From the NCBI GenBank assembly GCA_964036315.1, contig OZ038488.1, forward strand, positions 67,684,842 to 67,748,841: DNA of 64,000 nt, given 5' to 3'. The stretch's first letter is position 1, and each line of letters opens with the position of its first letter. The translations under genes and the position numbers were made by a program. The DNA comes from Acanthosepion esculentum. Its lineage: Eukaryota; Mollusca; Cephalopoda; Sepiida; Sepiidae. This document shows, in pieces, positions 35,699-46,870 of the stretch. The notes under the pieces were generated by a model, which saw nothing but the letters and a program-made list of their open reading frames with translations, searched no databases and had not been told where the DNA came from.

Positions 35699-36502
35699 CC
35701 GTATATACTCATGGATAGGTTGCACCCCTACTTTATGGTTTAATAATTGATGATTTACTGTTGACTCGCAGATAGGTCACACTATAATCTGGGGAGTTAC
35801 ACAACCCCTTTTAAACATAAGAATTATCAGATATCTACATTTACTTCTACATTTATTTCAAAACTTACAATTATTAATACACTTTCGCAGTTAAAATACA
35901 TTTTGTCAATCATCATGTAAACAAAAGGAATTAAATGTTGTACCGGTATTTTTATATTTACCACATATTATTTTTATATCAAGCCAACTTGACAAAAAAG
36001 AAATAACTACAGAAGAAAATGTTACGGTACATTTAGAAAAAAAGTGTTTATCTATTTTTATATATCAAGTTACAGTTTTAAAATTCATTCAGAACTGAAT
36101 TCCAAGAATTCTTCACCATCATCACTGTCAAACATCATTCTCATTTGGTCATCAGTTAATAGGTTTTCATCATTGTCCATTTCATAGTAGTTGTTCAACT
36201 CATCATCACTTGTGATATAACCATCTTCATCTTTGTTTGAAGCAACCACATCCTCATCCTCGGCCTTTTCCATACTTGAAGCAACTAAATGCTCATATAA
36301 TATATCATCTTCAGTTCCATCCATGGCATTTGAGATGCCATATATTTTGAAGGACTTAATAATCATTTCTTCAGGTATTTCTCATAAATCATGATGACAA
36401 GGTAGTGTTGTTTGACATTTATGTTGAGCGGATAGGTCGCGTCCCTAATATTTTGTGAAATTTTTGGTAAAAAAAGTGCGACCTATCCGTGAGTATATAC
36501 GG
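35699..36502 (-). mobile_element. Non-autonomous pogo-like DNA transposon
   Basis: The ends are inverted repeats flanked by TA: CCGTATATACTCATGGATAG at the left, and at the right its complement, which reads CCGTATATACTCACGGATAG. The length is 804 bp. A minus-strand frame (36085-36366) encodes a GISNAMDGTEDD motif followed by an acidic Asp/Glu-rich tail, the usual C-terminus of pogo/Tigger-type transposases. The catalytic DDE core and CENP-B-type HTH are missing, so it would depend on another copy. Confidence 0.85.
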
Positions 36503-37280
36503 TAATTATTGTATATCACACTGAAAAATTCCAACATTTTAGTACAGACATAGTCCAAGATTCTCCAAATTACATCAATAGATTGTCCAAGAGACACATG
36601 ACTTGGTCTATTAAAGCTTTAGTTCCCTGGCAGTTGTGAGTTGAATTCATGGGTCTGATAATGCTTAATAGTCACTTACTCTGGTTTGGTGGTAGTTAAA
36701 GGAATAGCGACAAATAGGTGAATAAAATTGATGAGTATTCTTTGATATGAATTATCTCCCTTCAATATGGAAAGTGGAATGAGATCCATCTACTCCTGGG
36801 GATTGAATAAAGGATGCTGTTAAAAATTCTGTAGAGTTTACTGAATACAATGAGAGGCATCTGAAGAGGGCCAGGAACTACAAAAGCTGAAAAATGTTGA
36901 GTATAACTGCAAACTGCACATGCTGATCTGAATAATAAGGTATGTAATAAATGAAAACATATATCATGATACAACATATGATAAAAACATTACTAATATT
37001 TATGCAAAATATTAACTTCAGAGGCATGCCGAGATAGAAAAGAGTGCATTTTTAATTTGCAAAAAGCCTACTCTTAAGGCCAAATATCTCAAATGATTAA
37101 TAATTTAAAAATATGATTATATAGTGTCAGCTACTGTTTATGTAACCACAGGAAGGATTTATTAAACAAACACAACACTTTCAGTCACTTTATACTGTGA
37201 CAAAGCAAATATTCCAACTAGATATCTATAGAAGTAATTACATTTGGTGTGTGAACATTTTTCTGTGCCATATCTTTTCA
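36503..37280. other. Unclassified stretch
   Basis: No gene or repeat recognised. Confidence 0.5.
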
Positions 37281-37333
37281 GGTCATGGGTGATCATGGCT
37301 TTCCACAACTTCCTGTCTTTTGTTGTTCTAAGT
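37281..37333 (-). repeat. RTE-type LINE 3' terminal fragment
   Basis: GGTCATGGGTGATCATGGCT and CCACAACTTCCTGTCTTTTG are the reverse complement of the LINE's last coding segment. Confidence 0.8.
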
Positions 37334-37339
37334 AATTTG

Positions 37340-38485
37340 ACTCAATTTTTTTTTTAATCTTTACATCACTTTGTATTATTTATTCATTTTAACAGCATAT
37401 TAAACCATCAGGGCTTATTTTATACCAAGAGGTTGGTGGCAGGGTTTGCGTAAATTTTGCGATAGTAATCAAATTTAGAGTTACATTTTTGGTGTAGCTT
37501 TATTTCCCAAGAACTTTGTTTGGTTTTAAAGTCATGTCAAATTGTCTGTGATTGTTTTATACTGAATAGCTCAGGGATCGTGTTGAGGGATTCTTTTGTA
37601 GGGTAGTGATAATTTTTATAGTTATTTTTTTTTTTTTTTTTTTTATAATTTTAGGAGTTAGTCCAATCTATATTTGATCCTAACAGAATAGGATAAAGAA
37701 CAAATCTGAAATGCTTATCAATCTAACATGTTTCTCTTTTATTAAAGTTTTGTCAGAGATTGAGATATGGAGAAAAAGAAATTTTGGTATTTTCACTTTT
37801 GTGTTGTTTGATTTTCATTGGGCAATCATGTATCAAGTGCATTCAGCTCTTTTAATTTTATATCATTTTATTTCTTTCAAGGAGGACAAAATGCCGCTTA
37901 TATTGACTTTTTCAAATAAGATCTTTCATATAATTTGTGTTATTACTAAGCATGCATACACCTATTGGCTCTTTCACACAGACAGACACAACATTTCACT
38001 ATTCTCACATATGTACACAAATACAATTTATATCCTATTCCAGAACTTTATTAACCAAAATAAAATATTACTCATTCAAATCCATAACCAACTTCTTCTA
38101 TTTTTGCCATTATATTAATGTTTATTTGTTAATACTATATTGTTGTTTTCTACTGGATTTTATTCTTACAATGAAAATTGTGGGATTATTCTAAACAGCC
38201 AGATTACAAACAGTCCCACAACAATATTTTATGTTACTGTATCGAATCCCGGCACTCCGAATTTTGACATTTAACAAAATCTTGAGTTTCTTAGTTTCTG
38301 AAAGGCATCTTTCGATGTTCCGATGCTCCTTCAGATTTCTGAACCACATTTTCCATAGCCTTTTACTACACTACCCAGATAGTTAAATTTACAAACCTTC
38401 TTGATTTTGATGTCCCTGGTATGTAAATATAAACATGATAAAAAGTAAAAAAAAAAAAAAAATACATAAATTGCAAGGGGCAACA
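37340..38485. other. AT-rich stretch
   Basis: An open frame at 37711-38118 (135 codons, Ile/Leu/Phe/His-rich) has no recognisable domain and is probably compositional. 38330-38390 may be a fragment of the RTE LINE in reverse. Confidence 0.4.
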
Positions 38486-38489
38486 AAAA

Positions 38490-38545
38490 ACAAGAGGTTG
38501 TGGAGAGCCATGATTGCCCACATCCTGAAAAGATAGAATACATAA
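38490..38545 (+). repeat. RTE-type LINE 3' terminal fragment
   Basis: AGAGGTTGTGGAGAGCCATG and GCCCACATCCTGAAAAGATA match the family's end. Confidence 0.8.
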
Positions 38546-38699
38546 AAGCAGATTAATGTTGAAAACACTAATGGCTTTCTTTATCGTCTCACTAAAGAAC
38601 AAATGAAATAATTTTTGCAGGACAGCTATATCTGTGTGGGAAGGATGCTAGAATAGTTTAGAACTTTTACTGGGAGCATACTGCTTACACATGGATAGA

Positions 38700-39550
38700 A
38701 AATGAATTGAGTAGGTACACAAAAATAGAAAGGGATCATAAGACAAGGATGTGTCTTCTCACCGGATTTGTTCAACCTCTACAGTGAGACTGTCCTAAAG
38801 GAGCTGGAGACTATCAGGATTCATTATCAGTGGGTGTAATCTTATTATAAGATATGCAAATGATACCATGTTGATGGCAGGCATAGAAGCAAAACTAAAG
38901 AACCTCCTAGCCAGGGTAGTAAAGGAAAGCAAGATGAAGGGACTATCAACAGTAAGAAAGCAGAAAGTATGGTTGTTAGCTCAAGATGCAAGCCACGAAT
39001 TGGGGATGCCAACATCGCAAAAGTACAGAAGTTTATATATATATATATATATATATGGGAAGTGTTTTTACATAGAATGGCAAATGAGACCCAAAAATTC
39101 AATTGGATTAGGGAAAAAAGCATTAAACAAATTAGCAAAGTACTAAAAAATAGGAAAATTTTGTCAGAAACAAAGAAAAAAGTGCTGAACTATTATGAAA
39201 TATCTTATATGGCAGTGAATGCTGGACACTCTCATTACAGATGAAGAGAAAACGGGAGGCAAAAGAAATTTGATCCTACAGAGAATACCATGGGCGGAGT
39301 GCATAAGCAATGAGGAAGTTTTAAGGAAAATGGAAACAAATAGACACTCAGAAAGAGAAAGCTGAAACTTCTTAGGAATATAATGAGGAAAGAGGACTTG
39401 GAGAATCTGATACTCACAGAACATATCAAAGGCAAGAGGGACAAGGGATGTTGAGCTTATATGAATGGATAGCAGAACAAAGGTGAGTGGCTTGACAAAG
39501 AGACAAAGGTTGCTAAAGGTTACAGGGGATAGGAAGTTGTGGAGTGCTAT
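38700..39550 (+). pseudogene. RTE/craniofacial-type LINE: RT palm to C-terminus
   Basis: A degraded IRQGCVFSPDLFNLYSE block (38737-38790) marks the RT. It is followed by a broken YADDT-type box (about 38848-38868, reading YANDT), the VVKESKMKGLS block (38910-38950), a TA array inserted at 39034-39056, and the C-terminal region (39085-39520) with QISKVLKNRKILSETKKKVLN and MRKEDLENLIL. Stops and frameshifts throughout. It ends in a hairpin (39551-39600). Confidence 0.85.
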
Positions 39551-39600
39551 GATTGCTTCTCCATGCTTCAGAACATGTCCTGAAGCATGGAGAAGCAATC
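39551..39600. repeat. Perfect 21-bp inverted repeat, 8-base loop
   Basis: GATTGCTTCTCCATGCTTCA plus one more G (39551-39571) is perfectly complementary to 39580-39600. It replaces the normal end of the LINE coding sequence. Confidence 0.95.
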
Positions 39601-39609
39601 ACTCATAGC

Positions 39610-40927
39610 AACATGCATAATAAATCTGATTGAAAACACAGTAAAAAATAGCATTTATTTATTTTACTTCAAACAGATGTACTCCAATTACATAAGAGGG
39701 AAAAGCAATAAAAATTCATGTCTATAAAACTCCTGGAAAAAATTAAAAACACACAAAAAAATTTTATATTTCATAGTTACAAAAAAGACTTCTTCCCCAA
39801 AAAACTACAAAATCCCGGTGTTGTATTATAATTCTTTTATTCTTTAGGAGCCACTGCTGAAAAAAAATTGTCATATATTGGTAATACCATAAAATATTTC
39901 TCTCAACAAATTCTCTCTCTGAACAAATCTGTAAACATAGCATGAATCTATGTTCTCCCTCCCAAATTTCAATCAGATTTTGAATGCAACAATACACTGC
40001 CTCACCTGCTGTAAAAAAAACAAAAAACGGTTACAAATCTTTGAACTCTTTTACATCAAATTAAATCAACTTCCTCTTAATGAAATGTGTTTCAACCTTG
40101 GCATGCATGTTTTAAAATACCTTTTATTCTTACTGGTTGCTTTATTTTAGATATGTACAAAAGTTACAAGCAAAAAAATCATTTTTTAACTGTGTAGTCT
40201 TCAGTTTTTGAGAATGTTCACTGGAAACTTTTGCATAGATCTAATACAAATATCCCATGATTCAAAACTGCATCAGCACATCATGTGTACTTAGTTGGTC
40301 CCATGGTTAGTGATATGTAGTGTTTTCATTTTATCACATCATGTCATTGAATATGAGAAATATGTCACTTTATTATGTCATCTACAACTGACTTTGGTCA
40401 AGTTACATTCTTAAATATATTATATAAACAACTGAAGCATAGTTCATGATGTCATTTAAAATTTGGCAGGTTTTTCCTTAGCAAATTTAAAAGTTTTACT
40501 ATTCTATGCATCAAAATTACTAACTTTTTTTTCTCTTTTTTTGCATAAGAGAAGAAAATTTCCAGTGACATCCTTAGTATAATGTTAGGGAAATATTAGT
40601 GTGAGGAACGAGAATACTTACTTACTGCAAAGCGAATTTACTTGGCGTGTCAGATCCTGTTGAAAGATTGTGACCAGCATTAAAAGTGAAATGGATTATT
40701 CCAAAATTTCTCTCTCGCAGGCAGGCCTACAAAGGAAAAAAATAGACGAAGAATTCAAACCAGCTTGAATTTATAAGTTAGGAAGTCTTGGGCGAACGAG
40801 AATTAAGTCTTGTATGCAAATTTTAGTTGCCCTCGACGCAGGCATAAATAGTGAGGAAGACGGCAGAACTTTTGTTGGTGTGATGGCATACGTATGAGAA
40901 TGAGAGAATAAGGAAGAGGTCACTCGT
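39610..40927. other. Unclassified AT-rich stretch
   Basis: No gene recognised. A pyrimidine tract and CAG at 40718-40730 resemble a splice acceptor, but no exon frame follows. Confidence 0.4.
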
Positions 40928-41010
40928 GACATCTCAGTTGGTAGAGCAGAGGACTGGAGAAGAAAACGAGCACTTTAATCCATTTCAGTCATCGCAAACG
41001 ACGGGCGAAC
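40928..41010 (+). repeat. tRNA-like relic (tRNA-Tyr-like 5' half)
   Basis: ATCTCAGTTGGTAGAGCAGA followed by GGACTGGAG looks like the D arm and anticodon 5' strand of a tRNA, most like tRNA-Tyr with its intron. No T arm or acceptor pairing was found, so it is at best a SINE head or tRNA pseudogene. Confidence 0.3.
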
Positions 41011-41120
41011 TGAATTACCTACAATTAGAAGTGTGTTTTAAATTTCTTTTTTGTTTTTTTGTTACTCTGCTAGTTACTGCATATGTATTCAGTTAAATGG
41101 AATATGTTGTTTAAAAGCTT

Positions 41121-41311
41121 TAGTGCATGTGGTGTAATGGATAGTGGCTCAGAATGTGAAATCATGGAGCTGAGTTCAAATTCCAGCTGAGTTTGTTGCA
41201 TTCTCTTATGCACAAATACCCTTGGAAAATGTATGAATTCATCTCTTCTACCCCACCGCTAGGGGTTAAATAGTAGGACTTATATCTAGAAAAATCATTA
41301 TCTTTTTTTTT
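41121..41311 (+). mobile_element. Family 2 SINE, 3'-truncated
   Basis: GTGCATGTGGTGTAATGGAT head, GAGTTCAAATTCCAG B box, then the body to about 41311. The 5S part is absent and the 3' tail is lost. Confidence 0.8.
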
Positions 41312-41679
41312 TTGTTATATCATTTCTCCCTAGGCAAGGTGATAATGCCCCAAAAATGCAAGAGGTTACTGAGTGAGAGAAAATGAGAATATCTTCATGA
41401 AGAAATAGGACAATAAAAGAACAGGTTTCAGGAAGGCAGAAGGTGGTGATTGATGTTGTGTTTAAAAAAAAAATGTTATTTTAAAAATACAAAATGAAAA
41501 AGACCTTAATTTTCATTCTTCATTAGATACAAAAAAAAAAACTCTTGAATGAACAAATATGTAATTGGCTGGATATTGTAAAAAGAAAAAAAAAAGAACC
41601 TAAAAATATTTTATCTTTTTTTTTTCTTTCTCTCTTATTTATATGAAAAGTTAACTTGGAGTTGTTTAATTTTTGTTCT

Positions 41680-42310
41680 GTTTTGCATTGAAAGAAAAAT
41701 TTATCCTCAAAGGAAGAATAATTCCTCTTTTTGAAGTTGTCCGATATCCCAACTTGTGCACTGAGAAATTTGTTTAAAGAGGCTAACAAGATTAAGAAAC
41801 CAGAAAGAAGAGCTCTTTGGATCAAAAAGTCAGCATATACAATCTTTGAGTCAAACGGAACAAACCCCAGATAAAAGCAGAATCTGTTTCTCTTTCTCTC
41901 CCTCGAAAGATAGATCATCGTGACTTGTTATCAGTCTACATAATGTTATTATTAGTCTTTGCTACTACTCAACATTGTATATGTGGAGCCTGTTAGACAT
42001 GAGACACAACCATGTTTTTTTTTTCTGTTTGAATCAGAAAACAGCCATCAGTAACATATATAAAAGCTGTGTGTGCTGGAGAAGTACCAGCAAAAAACAA
42101 TGGGTGTGTGTGTGAAAAAGTAGTATATAAAAGCTTATATATTTCTTATCCTCATCCCCCCACTTTCTTTGCATTGTTGTGAACAGTATTTTCATTCCTG
42201 GATTGAGCTCTGATGAGAGTGAGGTACAAAAACTGGTCAGCTAGTTCCAATTTTTTTTCATGTTGCCATTTTTTTGTTGTGGCTGAATTTTCTTTTGCCC
42301 AATTCCCTTT
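41680..42310 (+). repeat. Repeat R2, order B-C-A
   Basis: B (41680-41945), C (41950-42090, with TATATAAAAG) and A (42220-42310, GTACAAAAACTGGTCAGCTA) match 29990-30910 but in rotated order. Block B again has an open frame until a frameshift near 41770. Confidence 0.75.
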
Positions 42311-42359
42311 TCTCTTTTTCATGTTTGTTGGTTGGTTGATTTTGCTTAGAACATATCAA

Positions 42360-42740
42360 CCTCTATCAGTTATTTAATGACAAAATCTAAATATTTTGAA
42401 CATAATTTTATAGCTTCAACTACAGATAAAATGTATTGTGGGTCAGTTTGCTATAAAACGTATTTTGGGTCAGTTTTCTATAAAATGTATTGTTGCTAAT
42501 TCTGCTTCAAAAATGTATTGGTCATTTTACTATAAATATGTTTCATTTGTAATTTTTTTATATAAAAATGTATTGCTGGTAATTTTACTAGAAAAATGTA
42601 TTTTTATACTGTCATAGTGTTTTGTTTATTTTTAGGGTTCACTATTTGTCCGTAGCTGGGACTCTAACATGTTTTACCACCCCGGGTCAGAGGGAACCTG
42701 GGAACAACAGTAATTAAGAGGTGGTCCCACGCTTTTCAAA
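42360..42740 (-). repeat. Repeat family R1 with an internal ~30-bp minisatellite
   Basis: 42420-42610 holds about six degenerate units around CTATAAAAATGTATTGCTGG. 42640-42740 matches the reverse complement of 59630-59700 (TTGTCCGTAGCTGGGAC, ACCACCCCGGGTC). Confidence 0.7.
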
Positions 42741-43201
42741 ACCCCCAATCTCCCAATCAGAAACCTTGCTGCCAGATGTAGCTTATCATCATACCTAGGA
42801 TTATTTTCATGTTTGGTTTTATAGCATTGATAGAAAAAAGGAATGAGAAGCTAGAAAAGTTTGATGGCAATGATACAAGATACTTTTAACATTCATTTTT
42901 CTCTTCGTTCAAATAACAGATATTAGGGGGGAAAAAAACATCTATTCATATTTCTTTATTTATATCAGCATTTTTGTCTGTCTACTACTTCCAGGAACTT
43001 AGACCTTCCCCAAATCTGTCAAACATGGAGTGTAATGGGCCTTAACATGTTATACTATACCTTGAGTCGTTGGCAAGGAGTTTGAATAGTTATCTTTCCT
43101 CTAGACTGACTTGATTAAATATGTTACAAAAGAGGGTTTTTTTTCTTCCAATTTTGTCATCAGATTATCCACTATTAGTCTGATATATAGAGACATACAA
43201 T
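42741..43201. other. Unclassified stretch
   Basis: No coding or repeat match seen. Confidence 0.5.
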
Positions 43202-43484
43202 CACCGAGCCTGGTCAGTGCATAGATGGGTGACTACTTGGGAATATAAGGTACTGTAAGCTTGAATGTGTGGGTAGTATAATGGATAATGGCTCAGAATT
43301 GTTAGTTAAAGAGGCAAGTGCGAATATCAGTTTGTTATATTCATTTACATGCAAATCTTGGGAAAGGTATGAATCCAGCTGTTCTCTCCTCCATCTACGT
43401 GTAAGACGTGTATCAGTAAGACCATTATCCTCCCCACACAAATTCTTATAAATAACCTGCAAATGATGGATAAGTTGTAGAAAA
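43202..43484 (+). mobile_element. Compound 5S rRNA/tRNA SINE (family 2), 5'-truncated
   Basis: 5S part 43202-43262 (GAGCCTGGTCAGTGCATAGA, GGGTGACTACTTGGGAATA, ending TGTAAGCTT) runs straight into the tRNA-like part (GTGGGTAGTATAATGGATAA), then the body and the AATAACCTGCAAATGATGG tail. Confidence 0.85.
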
Positions 43485-43836
43485 TGGATGCATGAATCAA
43501 TATGATATATAGTTTTGTATATCTTATCTTGCCTAAATATATATAAGATATCATATACTTGCATTAGCCAATTCTGATTCTTGCTAATGCAAGTCTTGTT
43601 GCCATTATAAAAAAGATCTACTCTCGTTGCCATTATAAAAGAAAGATCTGATTATTAATACATTTTCTGTTGTTAAAATCACAGGGTGGAGAGAATTATG
43701 TAGAGAGGCAGCCTGTTAACAGGTCGGGGTACCTGGCAGAATGGAGCTGATGTTGCAATACCCGAAATCTGTAATGAAGCCAGGGTAACATCACTTATGA
43801 CCTCTACCTTTGCATTTTATAAATGTATTTTAAGAG

Positions 43837-43838
<2 letters not shown>

Positions 43839-43873
<35 letters not shown>
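43839..43873. repeat. (TA)n microsatellite
   Basis: About 17 AT units. Confidence 0.95.
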
Positions 43874-43876
<3 letters not shown>

Positions 43877-43903
43877 AATGAAATGAGAGGTGTTAACGAA
43901 GTA

Positions 43904-44058
43904 CAGTGTAACCCGGATATAAGAGAGTTTTCAGGTCCGGAGAAGAAGTCTCTTATATCCAGGTTTGGTCTATTATATATACATTAACACAGGCTCTAAT
44001 TTGGGACCAGAGAAAATGTCTCTTATATCCGGATTTCTCTTATATCCGGGTTACACTG
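43904..44058. mobile_element. 155-bp MITE with 23-bp perfect TIRs
   Basis: Ends CAGTGTAACCCGGATATAAG... and its exact complement, 23 bp each, flanked by TA on both sides. It contains further internal copies of CTCTTATATCC. No coding. The terminus style and TA target are those of Tc1/mariner/pogo elements. Confidence 0.95.
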
Positions 44059-44059
44059 T

Positions 44060-45170
44060 AGTGCAGTGTTGTGATCACTTGTCAATGAAGTGTTTAAGCA
44101 GACCAGTGGACCCCGTCCATGCCACATGAAAACACTCCCCACCATTATGGGACTACAACCAGCCTACATGGTGCCTTGTCTGCATCACACCCAAACCCTA
44201 CCATTAGTATGATACAACTGGAACCATGATTCATTGGGCCATGTTGCATGTTGCCAGTCCTTCAGAATCCAATTAGCAGTATCACAAGCCTAGTTCTTGT
44301 ACCATGTTATGGTGTTAGCAGGGACACCTTTGGGAATCTTCTGTTCCCATATATCCCATGGGAGCTAAAGAATGCTGAACTGAGCTGCTGTCACTGTGGT
44401 GCACTGAATGTGAACATGACCTGAGCCTGTGCTTCTAGCCAGATGCCTCTGGTTACCATCATTAAGGACCTGTTGTTGGTCACTGTATTGTTAACTGTGG
44501 GCATAAAATGCTTTCCTTAAGCTGTTCACAGTAAAAACACGACATCAGAGAATGAGGTATGTCAAATATCACCGCAATTTCAGAAATGTTGAGAACTGAG
44601 ATTTTATGGCATCAACACCTTAACATGAAGTAATTGGACCATCAGGACATACAACACATTACCACTCTTCTAGAGTTCAGTTTATATCACAAACCTGAGT
44701 GAGGTAGCAAATCTGGTATCATGATGTTATCAGGGGCACCATAGTGTCTTCTGTTTTCATATCCACCTAAGAACCTAAAGAATACTGAACTAATCTGCTG
44801 GATAGTCATCTGGTGGGTTTGTTAATGAATGTGGATGTGATTTGATCCTGCGTTGCTTGTCTCTGATTACAATCTTGAAAGACCCATGGTTGAACTCGGC
44901 ATTGTTTATGGTGGGTAGGAATGCCTTCTATAAGGTATTCTTGATATATATGTGACATTGTAGAGGAACATCAAATGTCGTCACAGTTTCAGAAATGGAA
45001 TGTGTGATGTCTATCACACTTTATTCAAAATCCGGTAACTCGTGTCGCCTTTCCATGAACAACCTAATTAGTATTCACACTGACTCACAAGATGTCAGAG
45101 CAGAACTAATTTAGATCTGGGCATCAAAGTACACTAGCACCACCTACATGGAGCATTTGTAGTTATGGAC
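44060..45170 (-). pseudogene. Tc1/mariner-superfamily transposase with internal tandem duplication
   Basis: Minus-strand reading. The N-terminus has an ERRHELPDFE block and SISETVTTF HTH-like segment (about 44960-45060). Later a NQRHLARSTGSG-like block appears (about 44430-44470), and a FQLYHTNGRVWV block (about 44180-44215) sits where the first catalytic Asp region belongs (the Asp looks changed). The N-terminal part is present twice: 44330-44700 and 44735-45100 share TCTTCTGTTTTCATATCCAC-type and TAAAGAATACTGAACTAATC-type sequence. Stops and shifts throughout. The third catalytic residue and TIRs were not found. Confidence 0.7.
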
Positions 45171-45449
45171 AATGTAGACATCAGTACTGTTAGTTTCACA
45201 CCTGAAGTGATCTTCAGATCATGTGACATGACTTCTTTCATAGGCTCTGTATATAAGTCACAGGTTGGGGAGAGGAGGGTAAGTGAAATTTGGGGAGGAG
45301 GAAACTGGCCCATTTCAGGTCTTATGTTTCGGGCTAATTTATACAGTTCATCATCGGCTTAGACCACGAATAGTTACGACCAATAATATTTCGATCCCCA
45401 TTTTTTATTCTAAATATTGCATCTTAAAAACTTGAAGTATAATTATGTA

Positions 45450-45841
45450 TTGGATGTCCCTAAAGTCTGGACACATAAGCAAAAATGCATATTTTCAAGA
45501 AATTAAATTTTCAACATTTTATTGAATTAGAATATTAACAAATAACAACTTCAATTTCATTTCCATCATTTGTGAGGCAAAGTTTGATGCACTTTGCAAG
45601 ATTCATATGAACTTGATACAATAATGGCACACTGTCATCAATTTTAGCACATTTACTCTTTATCCGTTCAATCAAGTGCATTGCATCTGTGATTTTCATT
45701 GAATACACCATCTCCTTTAGCATACCCCAGAAAAAGAAATCAGTTTTTTCTTCTTTCAACAAAACCATGTTTAATTTGTGAAGGTAAAAAAAAATATAGT
45801 AAATGATATTTGCTGTGTGTCCAGACTTTAGGGACACTCTG
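45450..45841 (-). mobile_element. Internally deleted Tc1/mariner-type element
   Basis: 392 bp with TIRs: GGATGTCCCTAAAGTCTGG at the left and GAGTGTCCCTAAAGTCTGG read inward from the right, both flanked by TA. A minus-strand frame (45535-45837) encodes FFFWGMLKEMVYSM and a following helical region ending KLCLTNDGNEIEV, which matches the C-terminus of DDE transposases around the last acidic residue. The HTH and earlier catalytic residues are deleted. Confidence 0.88.
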
Positions 45842-46544
45842 TATACACTTTATTTCCATGATACCACAGGTTGTCACTAACTTAGGAGCATGATTGGTTA
45901 TAGATCATAAATTGATCTGGTTGTAAGATGGCCTGTAATTTGCTATCTTTTTAACTTTCTTTAGGCATTATTGCAGTTTTGATAATTTTTATGTTTGATA
46001 CCCTTCGTATGACCTTTCCTATTGTTTTGTTTCTTATTTTTACGTTTGTCAGGTTTAAGTCCAGCACTGCATACATGTACAGTTGGTTTAATATTTGCTA
46101 AACATACAAGAAACCAAAATACAAGTGCATAAAACAGAAAACCTTTTAGTTGTAAAACATACCAAAAGACAAAACATCTTATTAGCTGTTGGTGCTTGAT
46201 TGTCGATGTTGTGTGCCATCCGTTCAATCCTTGCAAATCATTTGATGTTTGGGCGCCTTCCTTCAAATATGCAAGGAGTTTATTCAGTAGGTAAATTTCT
46301 TTTCTTTTCCCGAGGTGCACGAGAGAATGCTAGTGATGCCAGGAGCTCGGGGATGGCGCAGAAACTGTCATACACCAAGCTGGGAAACGCTCACACTGCC
46401 AGATGTGGAGCAATCATAGCCAGACATACCAATTTGTGGGTTGGTCATAAAAGTTATAAGTCATTGACAATCTGTATTAACCTTGTGGATTCGCAGTGGC
46501 TGCTGTGGTTGTTAGTTTTTCAATACTCTTCCTGTAATTCCTTA
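45842..46544. other. Unrecognised open frames
   Basis: 46200-46652 (plus, 150 codons) includes GMAQKLSYTKLGNAHTARCG and runs into LINE 3' sequence; 45961-46320 (minus) overlaps it. Neither is recognised. The plus frame may be the upstream part of the LINE relic at 46545-46725 or another inserted retroposon. Confidence 0.35.
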
Positions 46545-46725
46545 TGTTTTGTTCAGGCACATTTTATTATTTTAATATTTTTGGATAACATCTTAATTCT
46601 TGTTCATTTATTGTTTTCTTTCCTTAATAATGTTTTTTTTATCATTCTCTAACACTTAGTAACCTCTTGTATTTTAGTGACTTTATTGCTTTGCTTAGGG
46701 TGAAATGATTAAAAATATAAATGTG
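46545..46725 (+). repeat. CR1/Jockey-like LINE 3' UTR fragment
   Basis: Matches 2430-2585 of copy A: TCCTTAATAATGTTTT, CACTTAGTAACC, TTAGTGACTTTATTGC, TTTGCTTAGGGTGAAATGAT-like sequence. The ATT tail is missing. Confidence 0.75.
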
Positions 46726-46870
46726 TCTGTAAGGTGTCAACAAATGTGGCATAAATCATTCCAGAAAAGTCCTCCAAAAGATCTTAGCTGATAAGTGGGG
46801 ATACAGGCAATTGACTGTAGTCATTTCAGAGGAATAAGACCCTCACCAGGTGCCACATGCAAAATGGATG

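Noticed and set aside
37711..38118. 135-codon plus-strand frame as a host gene
   Set aside because: Composition is Ile/Leu/Phe-rich as expected from AT-rich DNA; no domain, splice signal or homologue recognised.
40928..41010. Functional tRNA-Tyr gene
   Set aside because: Only the 5' half looks tRNA-like; there is no T arm, acceptor stem or terminator.
42200..42245. Hammerhead ribozyme core (CTGATGAG at 42209-42217 followed by CAAAAAC) in repeat R2
   Set aside because: Stem II does not pair convincingly, the GAAA element is altered, and the core is not present in the other copy at 29990.
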